A DNA stretch of 64,000 nucleotides from a candidate division TM6 bacterium GW2011_GWF2_37_49. Its GTDB lineage: Bacteria > Babelota > Babeliae > Babelales > RVW-14. A model generated the notes under the pieces. It saw nothing but the letters and a program-made list of their open reading frames with translations, did no database searches and had not been told where the DNA came from. Below are positions 26,355-36,399 of the stretch, piece after piece. The stretch spans positions 21,326 to 85,325 of the forward strand of contig LBTE01000002.1 in NCBI GenBank assembly GCA_000989955.1, in the 5' to 3' direction. Position numbers and translations under genes: made by a program. Each line of letters starts with the position of its first letter. Position 1 is the stretch's first letter.

Positions 26355-26389
26355 AAAAAAGGCCCCGCAAAATTTGAGGGGCCTTTTTT
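26355..26389. terminator. intrinsic terminator (AAAAAAGGCCCC stem)
   Basis: AAAAAAGGCCCC (26355-26366) pairs with GGGGCCTTTTTT (26378-26389): twelve perfect pairs with A and T runs at each base, so it could stop transcription in both directions. It lies about 35 bases after the plus-strand gene. Confidence 0.88.
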
Positions 26390-26400
26390 ATTAAGCAAGC

Positions 26401-26562
26401 CATGGTCAAAACCTTTATATTCAGGACCATACATCAACACACACAGTCTAAAACGTCGAGCAATTCAGGTCTGCCAAGAAATTAACATTTTTTTAGATAC
26501 GGCCTGCAGGCGCTGATTGGATGCAGGATGGCGAGTGATTTTACGAAAAACTGCAAAAAATG
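26401..26562 (+). repeat. dispersed hairpin repeat, copy B
   Basis: The head has ATATTCAGGACCATACATC at 26417-26435. The core runs from AACATTTTTTTAGATACGG. The GC hairpin is perfect: CCTGCA (26503-26508) with TGCAGG (26522-26527). The tail ends in CTGCAAAAAA. It sits between convergent genes and stops just before the murJ stop codon. Confidence 0.8.
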
Positions 26563-26566
26563 GCTT

Positions 26567-28129
26567 CTATTTATCCAAAAAATGCAATTTTATACCAAAC
26601 ATTTTTTTGGTATAAAATAAGAACAGCATGCTAAGAGCTCCAAGCGCGCCTGTTAACACCCAAAAGCCAAAGCCATTGATAAAAAAGTGGCTGCAGTAGG
26701 TATTTTTGATTAAAAGCGTAAACAGTCCATGCCCCCATAAAAAGGATGCTATCACAAACAAAAGCTGCGCCAAGTAACGCCATAAAAAATCAAAATATCG
26801 GCCTGAGTAAAAACGAAATTTATGCTTCTTCCTCAAAAAATAAAAGCATGCAACGGTCATAACAAGACCAGACAAAGACGCCGCCCCGGCAATGCCGTAA
26901 GCGCCGAACAAAAGCATGCCTGAAATATCACCACCCACGTTAACAAGCGCAGAAATCGATGATGCAATCATCGTGGATTTTGTATCTTTAAGTGAATAAA
27001 AAACGCTAAGCAAAATCTTATTCATACTAAAAAAAAGAAGGCCTATCAAATAAGTCCTCAATAAACCGGCACCCATTGTTGTCTGTTGCAGATTGCCTGA
27101 TTTTACAAGCAAAACAGTTGAAAACAGAGGCTCTGAAACAAACATTAAAAATAGAACTGACGGCAAGATCACCCATGTTACAAGCTTGGTTACTTCAAGA
27201 ATATAGTAATTTAGGCGTCTGGGAGCGTAGAGTACAATGCGTGAAAAATGCGAAAGCAAAATATTTGACAACGCCACAGCAAAGGCTCCAAGCGGAATAT
27301 TCATAAATCTGCTGGAAAGATAAAGTAACGTCAATGAGCCGGTGGGCAAAAATGAAGCAACCACTGTTCCCACAAAAAGGTTTAGCTCGACGATACTGAC
27401 TCCAAAAAGGCATGGCAAAAATCGCTTTAACACATCTCTAAACAAAATCACAACATCAGAAGTAATTTTACCAACTCTAAATCCATATTTTAGGTAAAAA
27501 AAGGCATTCATCACCATCCACAAAAAACCACCAAAAATAATACCAAAACACACAATGTTCGGTGATAAGTGCCAATACAAAGCCAAAATTAAACTTCCAA
27601 CGTAAACAATATTCCAAAGCACTGGACCAAATGCTGGAACTGCAAAACAATTCACAGATTGCAAAACCCCTGCAAAAAGAGTCGAGCTAGAGACGAAAAA
27701 AAGAAATGGAAAAAGTATTCTTAAAAACGGAATTGCATAATATATCTGCTCTTGCGAAAAACCAGGAGCAATCAATCTAATCACCCACTCGGTTTTAAAA
27801 AACACAAAGACATACATGAGCAATATTACGCTCTCAAACGCCAAAAATGACAAGGTCATTAAACCGTTTGATTGCTCACGCTTACCCTCTTTAACCGTTT
27901 TGATAAATGCAGGAATAAATGATGCGTTTAATGCCCCCTCTGCAAAAACTTGACGAAAAAAATTGGGGATACGAAACGACATAATAAAAGCATCTGAAAT
28001 TGCACCAACGCCAAAAAATCTGGCAATAAGTACTTCTCTGATTATGCCCAAAATTTTACTTAAAAACGTAAAGCTGCCAAACTGTGCTGTTTTTTTTAAT
28101 ATATCACGCTTGCTGAGATGTAAATTCAT
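26567..28129 (-). CDS. murJ: lipid II flippase MurJ (MviN)
   Basis: A 520-residue membrane protein of the MOP/MviN family with about fourteen segments. It flips lipid-linked peptidoglycan precursors across the inner membrane. The N-terminal hallmark is present: AQFGSFTFLSKILGIIREVLIA, split as SKILGIIREVLIARFFG and SDAFIMSFRIPNFFRQVFAEG followed by ALNASFIPAF. Length is normal. It follows the LolD-like ATPase by a few bases on the same strand and probably shares its transcript. Together with murF and rodA it supports active peptidoglycan synthesis. Confidence 0.95.
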   Translation of the reverse strand: MNLHLSKRDILKKTAQFGSFTFLSKILGIIREVLIARFFGVGAISDAFIMSFRIPNFFRQVFAEGALNASFIPAFIKTVKEGKREQSNGLMTLSFLAFESVILLMYVFVFFKTEWVIRLIAPGFSQEQIYYAIPFLRILFPFLFFVSSSTLFAGVLQSVNCFAVPAFGPVLWNIVYVGSLILALYWHLSPNIVCFGIIFGGFLWMVMNAFFYLKYGFRVGKITSDVVILFRDVLKRFLPCLFGVSIVELNLFVGTVVASFLPTGSLTLLYLSSRFMNIPLGAFAVALSNILLSHFSRIVLYAPRRLNYYILEVTKLVTWVILPSVLFLMFVSEPLFSTVLLVKSGNLQQTTMGAGLLRTYLIGLLFFSMNKILLSVFYSLKDTKSTMIASSISALVNVGGDISGMLLFGAYGIAGAASLSGLVMTVACFYFLRKKHKFRFYSGRYFDFLWRYLAQLLFVIASFLWGHGLFTLLIKNTYCSHFFINGFGFWVLTGALGALSMLFLFYTKKMFGIKLHFLDK

Positions 28130-28136
28130 ACAAACC

Positions 28137-28826
28137 CTATTTTATTGTTAAAATACCGTCATGCAAATTATAAACCATACCCATTTTGTTATAAACATCC
28201 GGATCATGCGAACACAAAATCACTCCCATTCCCCAATCCGATTGCGCTCTGAGTATCAAATCTACGACTGTTTGAGCGTTTTGCTTATCAAGGTTGCCAG
28301 TCGGTTCATCAGCCAACAAAAAACAAGGCTTGTTAAAAACCGCTCTGGCGATAGCAACACGCTGCTGCTGACCGCCTGAAAGCTGGCTGGGGTAGTTATT
28401 TCGTTTATCTGGCAAACCCATTTCAACCAAAAGCTCTTCAGCCCTTGCTATGCATTCTTTGCGAGCCTGGCCCTTGATAAGGCCAACCACAATAATATTT
28501 TCAAGTACCGTAAGCTCTTTTATAAGATAATGAAACTGGAAAACAAAGCCAAATCGTTGATTCAGAATCCGTTCTTTTGCACTTGCCTTCAAGCTATAAA
28601 TATCAAGATCGTTCAATAAAACGGTACCAGAAGTTGGAACATCCAGTCCGCCCAAAATGTGCAACAATGTCGACTTGCCAGAACCAGAAACACCGGTTAT
28701 TGCATAAGTTTTTCCTTTTTCAAATTCAACAGAAACGCCATTCAAAACGGGCATAGCCTTATCGCCCTGAAAAAAATCTTTGCAAACCATGTTGGCAATC
28801 AGCTTATCAACACCATCCTCAATCAT
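28137..28826 (-). CDS. LolD/MacB-like ABC transporter ATPase
   Basis: A 229-residue ATPase of the LolD/FtsE/MacB class. Walker A GVSGSGKSTLLHILGGLD is near residue 45, the Q-loop is in FVFQFHYLIKELTVLENI, the signature LSGGQQQRVAIARA and Walker B FLLADEPTGNLD follow, then the H-loop ILCSHDP. The FHYLIKELTVLEN segment is typical of LolD, which powers lipoprotein release from the inner membrane. No LolC/LolE permease gene is adjacent, so the assignment is by sequence only. ATG 28826 has GGAG upstream and is preferred to TTG 28838. murJ follows directly. Confidence 0.88.
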   Translation of the reverse strand: MIEDGVDKLIANMVCKDFFQGDKAMPVLNGVSVEFEKGKTYAITGVSGSGKSTLLHILGGLDVPTSGTVLLNDLDIYSLKASAKERILNQRFGFVFQFHYLIKELTVLENIIVVGLIKGQARKECIARAEELLVEMGLPDKRNNYPSQLSGGQQQRVAIARAVFNKPCFLLADEPTGNLDKQNAQTVVDLILRAQSDWGMGVILCSHDPDVYNKMGMVYNLHDGILTIK

Positions 28827-28860
28827 TAATGTCTCCAATTTTGCTAAGTAACCATTTAAT

Positions 28861-28950
28861 TGAATATTAGCTCAATATTAAAATATGACTTTGGTTGCTA
28901 AATCCAGCTTTAAGTCCAATATTAGCAAGACTATTGCTTTAGCCAAAGCA
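28861..28950 (+). promoter_or_regulatory. repeated CAATATTA-like motifs upstream of lon
   Basis: Three near-identical motifs occur in this AT-rich leader: GAATATTAGC, CAATATTAAA and CAATATTAGC. TTGCTAA (around 28897) and TTAGCAA (around 28924) also form an inverted repeat across 20-odd bases. The arrangement could be an operator or promoter array for lon, but no consensus that I know matches it. Confidence 0.35.
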
Positions 28951-28982
28951 AATTTTTTAAAATTCCTTTAGGTAGGGGTGAA

Positions 28983-29054
28983 ATGTTAGATCAAAAATTC
29001 AGATTAGGACAACCCAAGAAGTGGGGAACTTGGCAAGACAGTAAAAAACGCTAA
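28983..29054 (+). CDS. possible 23-residue small protein or leader peptide upstream of lon
   Basis: An ATG preceded by TAGGTAGGGGTGA opens 23 codons ending TAA just before the lon ribosome-binding site. The product would be basic, with KKWGTWQDSKKR at its end. It is short enough to arise by chance, but the strong purine-rich site and its position 24 bases before the lon ATG make a translated leader plausible. No homologue is known to me. Confidence 0.35.
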   Translation: MLDQKFRLGQPKKWGTWQDSKKR

Positions 29055-29078
29055 TTGTTTAAGGGGGAAGGGGCTGAG

Positions 29079-31424
29079 ATGGAAACAAATAAAAAGGAGC
29101 TATTTGACGAAAGCATACCACAACAGATTCCGGTAATTCCGACAATCGATGTGGTAGTATTTCCTCACATGGTCGTTCCATTACTGATTCTGGATGACAA
29201 GATAATCAATGGCATCGAGCTTGCGCAAAAAGGCTCAAACAAAGTACTGCTTCTTGCAGCCAGACAACCGAATGAAGGTTACGTTGGGCCAATCGGAATC
29301 CAAGATCTTTACAAAACCGGCACAGTCGGCAACATCATGAGGGTGATGGAAATGCCGGAAGGCGGGTTAAAGGTTTTGGTGCAAGGTTTGGTAAAAGTTC
29401 ATGTAGAAGATATATCAACGGAGGACAGCTTATTACAAGCTAAAATAAAGAAACCCTCAACAAAACCAATCGTCTATGATAAAAACAAAGCAGAGAATCA
29501 GTTAAAGGGTATCATTAAATTGGTCGAAAAATTGTCAGCAAAGGGGCATTTTTTAGGCATAGATTTAAATTCTGTAACAACGCATATTCAAGATCCTGAA
29601 TATGCAGCCAACTTCATTCTATCTCATCTAAACTTAAACGTTTCACAAGCTCAAACTCTGCTTGAAATCGACAACTTAAACGACTTATTAGAATGCCTAG
29701 AATCCTCCATAACAAACGAAATAGAGGTATCATCAGTACAAGACAAAATTCAGTCTGACGCAAGAGAGTCAATTAATCGTTCACAACGCGAATATTACTT
29801 GCGAGAACAATTGCGGGCAATACAAAAAGAGTTGGGCGATGATCCAGAAAATGAATTAGAGGCAATTAAAAAATCAATTCTTGAAAAGATGCTTCCAGAC
29901 GAGGTTAAGGCTGAGGCAACTCGACAAGTGCGTAGGCTTGAAAAAACACCTCAAGATTCGATGGAGGCAACCGTAATCCGTAACCACCTGGAATGGTTGC
30001 TGGAAATGCCTTGGAATGTACATACCAAGGACAACACAGACATTGTCAAAGCAAAAGAAATTTTAAATTCTAACCATCACGGGTTAGAAGAAACTAAGGA
30101 AAGAGTTTTAGACTTCCTTTCAATCAAATTTTTGAAAGATGACTGCCCAACCCCAATTTTGTGCCTTTTTGGGCCTCCTGGCGTTGGCAAAACATCTCTG
30201 GGTCGTTCAATTGCAGAAAGCTTGGGCAGAAAATATGCACGTATTTCACTGGGTGGCGTTTATGATGAGTGTGAGATACGAGGACACAGAAGAACTTACG
30301 TTGGCGCACTACCAGGCAGATTCATACAAGCGGTACGCAAATCTGGCTCAATCAATCCAGTGATCATAGTCGATGAAATTGATAAGATTGGCATGTCAAA
30401 CCGCGGAGACCCATCAGCAGCGCTTCTTGAAGTGCTTGACCCAGAGCAAAACAGCGCATTTTACGACAATTATCTTGGCATTAGCTTTGATATGTCTAAA
30501 GTCATGTTTGTCACAACAGCCAATGATCTTTCAACAATTCCTGGGCCACTGCGCGACCGTATGGAAATCATCCAAATTTCCGGCTATGTCCACGAAGAAA
30601 AGACAGAGATAGCTCACAAACATCTGCTACCAAAAGCGCTCAGAGAGTCTGGCCTTGACGGCAAAGGCTTTGAGCTAAACAAAACAGTACTCAGTTCAAT
30701 AGCTTATAACTACACACGCGAAGCTGGCGTCAGAGAGCTTGAAAGAGTAATCAAAAAACTGTGTTCAAAGTATGCAAGATGCCTTGTTGAATCAAACAAA
30801 AAGTTAAAATTCACAACCGAAAATTTACATGAATATCTTGGCCCACGCAAAACACCAAGCGACAATCTTAAGCATCTAAATAAAATAGGCGTATCTAACG
30901 GCCTTGCATGGACACCGTTTGGCGGCGAAGTCCTACAAATCGAAGCGGTCATGATGAAGGGTAGCGGCAAGCTGCTTTTGACAGGACAACTTGGCGATGT
31001 GATGAAGGAATCAGCGCAGGCTGCAGTAACTTATGCAAAATCACATGCTCCACAATTTGGGTTAAAGCCGGAATGCTTTACAGACTATGATCTGCACATA
31101 CATATCCCAGCTGGAGCAATTCCTAAAGATGGCCCTTCTGCAGGCATAACGCTTCTATCATCGATACTTTCTGCATACACAGGACGAGCAATTAATGGAA
31201 CCTATGCGATGACTGGAGAAATAAATCTGCAAGGAAACGTAATGCCGATCGGCGGCCTGAAAGAAAAGATCTTGGCAGCAAAACAAAATGGCCTAAAAAA
31301 TATTATTATTCCAAGAGAAAACGAACGTGATTTGGTCGGATTAGACAAATTATTTAAAGGATTAAAGTTATTTTTTGTCGATGACGTTCAAGAAGTATTA
31401 AAACACGTTTTAATGCCTAATTAA
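29079..31424 (+). CDS. lon: ATP-dependent protease Lon
   Basis: A 781-residue cytoplasmic AAA+ serine protease that degrades damaged and regulatory proteins. The N-terminal LON substrate domain begins at IPVIPTIDVVVFPHMVVPL. Walker A GPPGVGKTSLG is near residue 366, Walker B IIVDEIDKIG follows, then the arginine region GPLRDRMEII. The protease domain has the catalytic Ser in KDGPSAGITLL near 685 and Lys in IGGLKEKILAAK near 728. I set the start at ATG 29079 after AAGGGGGAAGGGG; an in-frame TTG at 29055 directly abuts the stop of the upstream small ORF. A strong terminator follows. Confidence 0.96.
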   Translation: METNKKELFDESIPQQIPVIPTIDVVVFPHMVVPLLILDDKIINGIELAQKGSNKVLLLAARQPNEGYVGPIGIQDLYKTGTVGNIMRVMEMPEGGLKVLVQGLVKVHVEDISTEDSLLQAKIKKPSTKPIVYDKNKAENQLKGIIKLVEKLSAKGHFLGIDLNSVTTHIQDPEYAANFILSHLNLNVSQAQTLLEIDNLNDLLECLESSITNEIEVSSVQDKIQSDARESINRSQREYYLREQLRAIQKELGDDPENELEAIKKSILEKMLPDEVKAEATRQVRRLEKTPQDSMEATVIRNHLEWLLEMPWNVHTKDNTDIVKAKEILNSNHHGLEETKERVLDFLSIKFLKDDCPTPILCLFGPPGVGKTSLGRSIAESLGRKYARISLGGVYDECEIRGHRRTYVGALPGRFIQAVRKSGSINPVIIVDEIDKIGMSNRGDPSAALLEVLDPEQNSAFYDNYLGISFDMSKVMFVTTANDLSTIPGPLRDRMEIIQISGYVHEEKTEIAHKHLLPKALRESGLDGKGFELNKTVLSSIAYNYTREAGVRELERVIKKLCSKYARCLVESNKKLKFTTENLHEYLGPRKTPSDNLKHLNKIGVSNGLAWTPFGGEVLQIEAVMMKGSGKLLLTGQLGDVMKESAQAAVTYAKSHAPQFGLKPECFTDYDLHIHIPAGAIPKDGPSAGITLLSSILSAYTGRAINGTYAMTGEINLQGNVMPIGGLKEKILAAKQNGLKNIIIPRENERDLVGLDKLFKGLKLFFVDDVQEVLKHVLMPN

Positions 31425-31440
31425 TCGAAAACATCTACTA

Positions 31441-31480
31441 AAAGAGGTGGCGCGCGTTCTGTGGCCACCTCTTTTTTTGT
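31441..31480 (+). terminator. intrinsic terminator after lon
   Basis: AAAGAGGTGGC pairs with GCCACCTCTTT around a loop of about ten bases, followed by TTTTTGTTTTTT. Confidence 0.88.
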
Positions 31481-31509
31481 TTTTTATTACTCAAACTTTA
31501 AAAATTGCG

Positions 31510-31670
31510 TATGGCCAAAACCACTATATTCAGGACCATACATCAACCTCGCACATCTAAATTCAGCTACACATCGCCACTACCAAACAATTGACAAGTT
31601 TTTAGATGCGAGCTGCAAGCTCTGACTGGATGCTAGGTTTCAGATGATTTTTCAAAAAGCTGCAAAAACA
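31510..31670 (+). repeat. dispersed hairpin repeat, copy C
   Basis: The head is almost identical to copy B (ATATTCAGGACCATACATCAAC at 31526-31547). The core has TTTTTAGATGCGAGCT, an AGC/GCT stem and a GAGCT-GCA-AGCTC alternative, then the tail TTTTTCAAAAAGCTGCAAAAA. It fills much of the 394-base spacer between lon and mnmG; the remainder holds no gene and presumably carries the mnmG promoter. Confidence 0.8.
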
Positions 31671-31818
31671 CACATGCCGCATTTCATGCATCACAAAATC
31701 GAATGAAAAGAGTAAACTCGCTCTTATAACAATACATGTTTGTATCCATTTAAATTCTGTAGTAAAATAGCTGAGTTATTGTTGGCTGGGTAGGCAAAAG
31801 TGCTTATAAGATGGGTTT

Positions 31819-33678
31819 ATGGATAATAAATTTGATGTAATCATTGTTGGAGGTGGGCATGCCGGGGTTGATGCTGCATATGTTTCCTCAAAAATTGGAG
31901 CTAAAACGCTGCTTTTGACTATTGATATGTCAAAGATGGCCACTATGCCTTGCAATCCATCGATTGGAGGATTAGGCAAGGGTCACATCGTTTTTGAGGT
32001 TAGCGCGCTTGGCGGTTTGATGCCGCAACTATGCACAAAGACCTATCTTCAGGCTCGCATGCTGAATACTAGCAAAGGCCCAGCTGTTCAGGGCTTGCGT
32101 TTACAGATCGACAAATTTGCTTACAATCGCGCCGCCGTCCAGGCATTGAGCGAAATTCCAAATTTAGTTATTTTGGATGGTCTTGTAGGCGAGGTTTTGA
32201 CTCATGATTCCGAATCTGGACGTCGAATCATTGGTGTTCGGATCGACGACGGACGTGAATTTTATGCGCCCTCAGTTGTGGTGACGGCCGGAACGTTTTT
32301 GAGCGGTGTTATTCACATCGGAAAAACACGTTATAGAGCGGGTCGGCGCGGTGAGCTGGCTGCTTATGGCCTGTCTGACTCTCTCTCTCATGCGATGAAT
32401 GTGCCTTATCAAAGGCTCAAAACTGGTACACCTCCGCGACTGCAGACTTCAAGCATAGATTTTTCCAAACTTGAGCAACAACCCAAGCAGTCGTTGAATT
32501 ATTTATACGAATTCGAACATGTTTGCGTTGAAGAAAAAAGCCCTTGTTTTATTGCAAAAACCAACGAAAAAACGCATGATATTATTCGTCAAAACATGCA
32601 TCTTTCCGCGCTTTACGGCGGAAGCATTTCAGGCATAGGCCCACGTTATTGTCCATCAATTGAAGATAAAATTAGAAAATTTCCTCATCAGCCGTCGCAT
32701 CACGTTTTTATTGAGCCGGAAGGGCTCGATGTTGATGAAAGCTATCCAGCAGGACTTTCAACTTCGCTGCCTCTGGACGTGCAGATTAAGTACATTCGCA
32801 GCATTGTTGGACTTGAAAACGCAGTGATTACAAAGTCCGCTTATGCGATAGAGTACGATTTTTTTCAACCAAATAACTTAACTCATACACTTGAGTCAAA
32901 GACCGTATCAGGGCTATTTTTGGCTGGACAGGTGATAGGCACTACTGGGTACGAAGAGGCTGCAGGCCTTGGTTTAGTAGCAGGTATCAATGCTGCATTA
33001 AAAAGTGCTAGCAAAAATCCATTCATTCTCTCACGTACCGAAAGCTACATTGGCGTGATGATCGACGATTTGGTGGTCATTGGCATTGATGAGCCTTATC
33101 GAATGTTTACATCACGAGCAGAACACCGTTTGATTCTGCGGCAGGATAACGTATTCTTGCGTCTGATGCCGTATGCAAAAAATTTATGGCTTATTTCAGA
33201 TGAGTTGTATCAAAAATTTTTGGCTGAAAAAGAGATAATCGAAAAAAGCATAGAAATAATCAAACAATCTGAGCATCATTTGTTATTTAAACTGTTTCAT
33301 TCATTCGATTTTACAGATGAGATTAAGGCGCAATGTCGAAGTCAGATCGAAGCAAAGCTGATCGAGAAAGATATTAATGTATCGGCTTTGTCTGAACGAG
33401 CCTTGCTTTCAATTCATGCAGAAATACGGTATCATGGCTATGTTGAAAAAGAGCGCAAGGAAGTGGAAAAGGCTGAACGGTTCGCTGAATTGCGACTGCC
33501 AGACGATTTGAAATACGACGGAATGCAGGGCTTGACCCGGGAAATACAGCAAAAATTAATTAAAATTAAGCCAAAAACGATTGCACATGCTCAGTTGATT
33601 CCTGGAATGACGCCGGCTGCTATTTCAATCTTGATTTTTCAGACACGCTTTATTAGAGCAAGAGGCATAGATGAATAA
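31819..33678 (+). CDS. mnmG: tRNA uridine-5-carboxymethylaminomethyl modification enzyme MnmG
   Basis: A 619-residue FAD enzyme that, with MnmE, modifies wobble U34 of several tRNAs. The FAD-binding site [15 protein letters not shown] is at the start. The GidA blocks [41 protein letters not shown] and [12 protein letters not shown] are intact, with the catalytic Cys in the last. [15 protein letters not shown] and the C-terminal [11 protein letters not shown] are also present. mnmE is not in the window. The reading frame overlaps the sufB start by eight bases, an unusual coupling of tRNA modification with Fe-S assembly. Confidence 0.96.
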   Translation: MDNKFDVIIVGGGHAGVDAAYVSSKIGAKTLLLTIDMSKMATMPCNPSIGGLGKGHIVFEVSALGGLMPQLCTKTYLQARMLNTSKGPAVQGLRLQIDKFAYNRAAVQALSEIPNLVILDGLVGEVLTHDSESGRRIIGVRIDDGREFYAPSVVVTAGTFLSGVIHIGKTRYRAGRRGELAAYGLSDSLSHAMNVPYQRLKTGTPPRLQTSSIDFSKLEQQPKQSLNYLYEFEHVCVEEKSPCFIAKTNEKTHDIIRQNMHLSALYGGSISGIGPRYCPSIEDKIRKFPHQPSHHVFIEPEGLDVDESYPAGLSTSLPLDVQIKYIRSIVGLENAVITKSAYAIEYDFFQPNNLTHTLESKTVSGLFLAGQVIGTTGYEEAAGLGLVAGINAALKSASKNPFILSRTESYIGVMIDDLVVIGIDEPYRMFTSRAEHRLILRQDNVFLRLMPYAKNLWLISDELYQKFLAEKEIIEKSIEIIKQSEHHLLFKLFHSFDFTDEIKAQCRSQIEAKLIEKDINVSALSERALLSIHAEIRYHGYVEKERKEVEKAERFAELRLPDDLKYDGMQGLTREIQQKLIKIKPKTIAHAQLIPGMTPAAISILIFQTRFIRARGIDE

Positions 33679-35023
33679 AGATCATAAAATGAAAACAAGA
33701 TTAGGCTTAAATGAATCGGTGGTTAAAGAAATTTCTGCTCAAAAAAATGAGCCGGAATGGATGCTTGAAATTCGATTAAAAGCATTAAATCATTTCTTGA
33801 AAACGTCAATACAAAACTGGGGGCCAGATTTGTCCGAGCTGGATATGCAAGATATTCATTACTACATCAAGCCAGTCGAAAAGTCCCAAAGTTCGTGGGA
33901 GCATGTACCGCAAGATATAAAAAAAACATTTGATTATTTGGGGTTGCCAGCGGCAGAACAGCGTTATTTGGCTGGACTTGGCGCTCAGTACGAATCAGAA
34001 GTTGTTTATCATAACCTCAAAAAAGAGTGGGCTGATCAGGGTGTTTTATTTCTTGATACCGATTCTGCGCTCAAAGCATACCCTGAAATTTTCAAACAAT
34101 ACTTTGGATCAATTGTTCCATTTAATGATAATAAGTTTGCAGCTTTAAATACGGCTTGTTGGAGCGGTGGTAGTTTTATTTATGTGCCGCCCAAGGTTCA
34201 GGTAACTATTCCTTTGCAAGCCTATTTTAGAATACAGGCCGAGCGAATGGGGCAATTTGAGCGAACATTGATTATAGCCGATGAAGGCAGCTTGGTGACT
34301 TACGTAGAAGGTTGTACAGCTCCTGCTTACAGTGCGTCGTCTTTACATAGCGCTGTAGTAGAGATTGTTGCCAAAGCCGGTTCACGCGTTAGATATTACA
34401 CAATTCAAAATTGGTCAAAAAATGTTTATAACCTTGTGACCAAACGCGCAGTTGCATACAAAGATTCTGTTGTCGAGTGGATTGATGGCAACTTGGGAAG
34501 CAAGATTACTATGAAATATCCGGCTGTAATTTTGAAAGAAGAGGGCGCCAAAGCCGAGATTTTATCAATAGCTATGGCGAGTAGCTTTGGCCAGGTCCAG
34601 GACACTGGCGCAAAGGTGATTCACATGGCTCCAAACACCACTTCCAGAATTACATCAAAGTCTGTAAGCCGTAGTGGCGGCCGTTCTAGCTATCGTGGGT
34701 TGGTAAAAATTTTACGCGGGGCAAAAAATTGTAAATCATTCGTTCAGTGCGATGCTTTGATGCTTGACCAAATCTCAAGATCAGACGCTTATCCTAGCAT
34801 TCAGGTTAAAGAAAGCAGCGCAAATGTTGGGCATGAGGCCAGTGTCAGTCGAATTGATGATGAGCTTGTTTTTTATCTTACCAGTCGTGGAATTGATGCA
34901 AATGCTGCCAAAACATTGATTGTTAACGGTTTTGTTGAGCCATTTGTCAAAGAGTTGCCAATGGAGTTTGCTATCGAAATGAATAGATTAATTCAACTTG
35001 AGGTGGAAGGTAGCGTAGGTTGA
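33671..35023 (+). CDS. sufB: Fe-S cluster assembly scaffold subunit SufB
   Basis: A 450-residue SufB, part of the SufBCD scaffold that builds iron-sulfur clusters. The N-terminal region has [13 protein letters not shown] and YYIKP; the beta-helix core includes [21 protein letters not shown] sequence (here [16 protein letters not shown]), [34 protein letters not shown] and [19 protein letters not shown]. The C-terminal block is [17 protein letters not shown], with a Ser-Arg-Gly signature after it. Length is near normal. It overlaps mnmG and sufD. sufC, the ATPase partner, is absent from this window. Confidence 0.95.
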   Translation: MNKDHKMKTRLGLNESVVKEISAQKNEPEWMLEIRLKALNHFLKTSIQNWGPDLSELDMQDIHYYIKPVEKSQSSWEHVPQDIKKTFDYLGLPAAEQRYLAGLGAQYESEVVYHNLKKEWADQGVLFLDTDSALKAYPEIFKQYFGSIVPFNDNKFAALNTACWSGGSFIYVPPKVQVTIPLQAYFRIQAERMGQFERTLIIADEGSLVTYVEGCTAPAYSASSLHSAVVEIVAKAGSRVRYYTIQNWSKNVYNLVTKRAVAYKDSVVEWIDGNLGSKITMKYPAVILKEEGAKAEILSIAMASSFGQVQDTGAKVIHMAPNTTSRITSKSVSRSGGRSSYRGLVKILRGAKNCKSFVQCDALMLDQISRSDAYPSIQVKESSANVGHEASVSRIDDELVFYLTSRGIDANAAKTLIVNGFVEPFVKELPMEFAIEMNRLIQLEVEGSVG

Positions 35024-35766
35024 TGATTATGCTGAATAAAGACTTTATTAATGTGACGTTTGATAAATCGATTTTAAAACCGATAAGCCTTAAAGAGTTG
35101 TGCTTGCTATCACAAAAAAGCATTGACTTCTCCGCTATAAATATGAAAATTGAACTTTTAGATGATGTTAAAATTTATCTACGTGATGATTTGATTGATC
35201 AGAAAGATTTGATTAATTTTAAAAAAATTGAACACAAAATCGAATTTATTTTAAACAGGGCGTCTGTGCTTGAGTATAATATGAATTTGCGTCCAACTGG
35301 TGAATTTGAGCAATTAACTCAAAACAATTGTGAATTTGATAAAAACTTGAAATTGAACATTGCTGGCCAGCATGCATTTGCAAAAGTACGAATGAATTGT
35401 TTGGGTTTGGCTCAACAGAAATTGAATTTTTTTACAGAACAAAATCATTTGGTTTCTCTGTCTTCTAGTTGTCTACGCATAAAAATTGTACTGCTTGATG
35501 CTGCCGAGTTGCATTGTAACAGTAAGATATTTGTAGATAAAGGACTGCAAGAGGTTTTTGCCCGACAGATTAATAAAAATCTTTTGCTAGGCTTGAATGC
35601 TTGCGTGTCAACAACGCCTCAGCTTGAGGTGCTTTCAGATCATGTAAAATGCAAGCACGGTGCAACGGTCAAAACTTTGGATGAAGAGCAGCTTTTTTAT
35701 ATTAGCTCTCGTGGTGTGGCAAAAAAACAGGCTTCAGATCTATTAATTAATGGGTTCTTGCATTGA
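35023..35766 (+). CDS. sufD: short SufD-like Fe-S assembly protein
   Basis: A protein of about 247 residues with the C-terminal SufB/SufD core. The end carries VLSDHVKCKHGATVKTLDEE followed by LFYISSRGVAKKQASDLLINGFL, the SufD signature including the conserved Cys-Lys-His. The usual SufD is about 400-440 residues, so this one has a reduced N-terminal part and beta-helix. The central region is diverged and Asn/Leu-rich. ATG 35023 overlaps the sufB stop in a TGATG arrangement, indicating translational coupling; an in-frame TTG at 35020 is less likely. Confidence 0.85.
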   Translation: MIMLNKDFINVTFDKSILKPISLKELCLLSQKSIDFSAINMKIELLDDVKIYLRDDLIDQKDLINFKKIEHKIEFILNRASVLEYNMNLRPTGEFEQLTQNNCEFDKNLKLNIAGQHAFAKVRMNCLGLAQQKLNFFTEQNHLVSLSSSCLRIKIVLLDAAELHCNSKIFVDKGLQEVFARQINKNLLLGLNACVSTTPQLEVLSDHVKCKHGATVKTLDEEQLFYISSRGVAKKQASDLLINGFLH

Positions 35767-35771
35767 TTGAG

Positions 35772-36386
35772 TTAGTCGTTACACCACCAATCACGAGCAT
35801 TCTTTACAAGATGTTTAAAAAAAAATTGTTTGTATGCCGAATATTTATCTATTGAATAGAAGCCTTTTTCGATGGCCTCATTTTTGATGGTTGCATATTT
35901 TCGCATCGAAACAGGATGTGTTTTTAGGTAATCTCTAACGCTTAAACAGTCTTTCCATGTTTCACTTTTATACTTTGTGATGCTAAGATTTATGCTTATA
36001 TCGCCTCTTTTTTGTAAATAAAATCGCTGGCAGTAATGAGAATTTTCGATGAAATTATACCCAAGATTAAGTAGCTTTTCAATCTCGTTTCCATCAAGAT
36101 AAAACTTATTTAAGCCTATAATTATATCAACTATCGGTTTGGCGCTCATTCCCGGTATTGAGGTGCTGCCGAAATGTTCTATTCGGATCACTCTTTTTTT
36201 GCCTAAAACAAGTTTTAAAATTTCTGCCTCATTTAAAAAAATGATTCCCCAGCAGTGATTGTATGGAAAGACTTTCACATACTCCATTGGCTCATTCAAT
36301 GTATTCAAAAAGCTAGGAGGTGTAATTTTGCCGTTGGCGTGACCGATTAAAATAAATAGCAGCAGAATGATGTACTGTATTTTCAT
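35772..36386 (-). CDS. GrpB-family nucleotidyltransferase-fold protein with signal peptide
   Basis: A protein of about 204 residues. A signal peptide (MKIQYIILLLFILIGHANG) precedes a GrpB/UPF0157 domain: VFPYNHCWGIIFLNEA, IRIEHFGSTSIPGMSAKPIVDI with the metal-binding Asp in the PIVDIIIG strand, and RDYLKTHPVSMRKYATIKNEA, as in the family. GrpB proteins are cytosolic in most bacteria, so the signal peptide is unusual. ATG 36386 has AGGA upstream; the frame runs on further upstream into the neighbouring gene. It follows the secreted HD-domain gene by about 14 bases, so the two likely form an operon. Confidence 0.8.
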   Translation of the reverse strand: MKIQYIILLLFILIGHANGKITPPSFLNTLNEPMEYVKVFPYNHCWGIIFLNEAEILKLVLGKKRVIRIEHFGSTSIPGMSAKPIVDIIIGLNKFYLDGNEIEKLLNLGYNFIENSHYCQRFYLQKRGDISINLSITKYKSETWKDCLSVRDYLKTHPVSMRKYATIKNEAIEKGFYSIDKYSAYKQFFFKHLVKNARDWWCND

Positions 36387-36399
36387 AGCCATCCTATTC

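Noticed and set aside
28137..28826. Candidate SufC for the suf genes
   Set aside because: Its FHYLIKELTVLEN region is LolD-like, and it is linked to murJ rather than to sufB or sufD.
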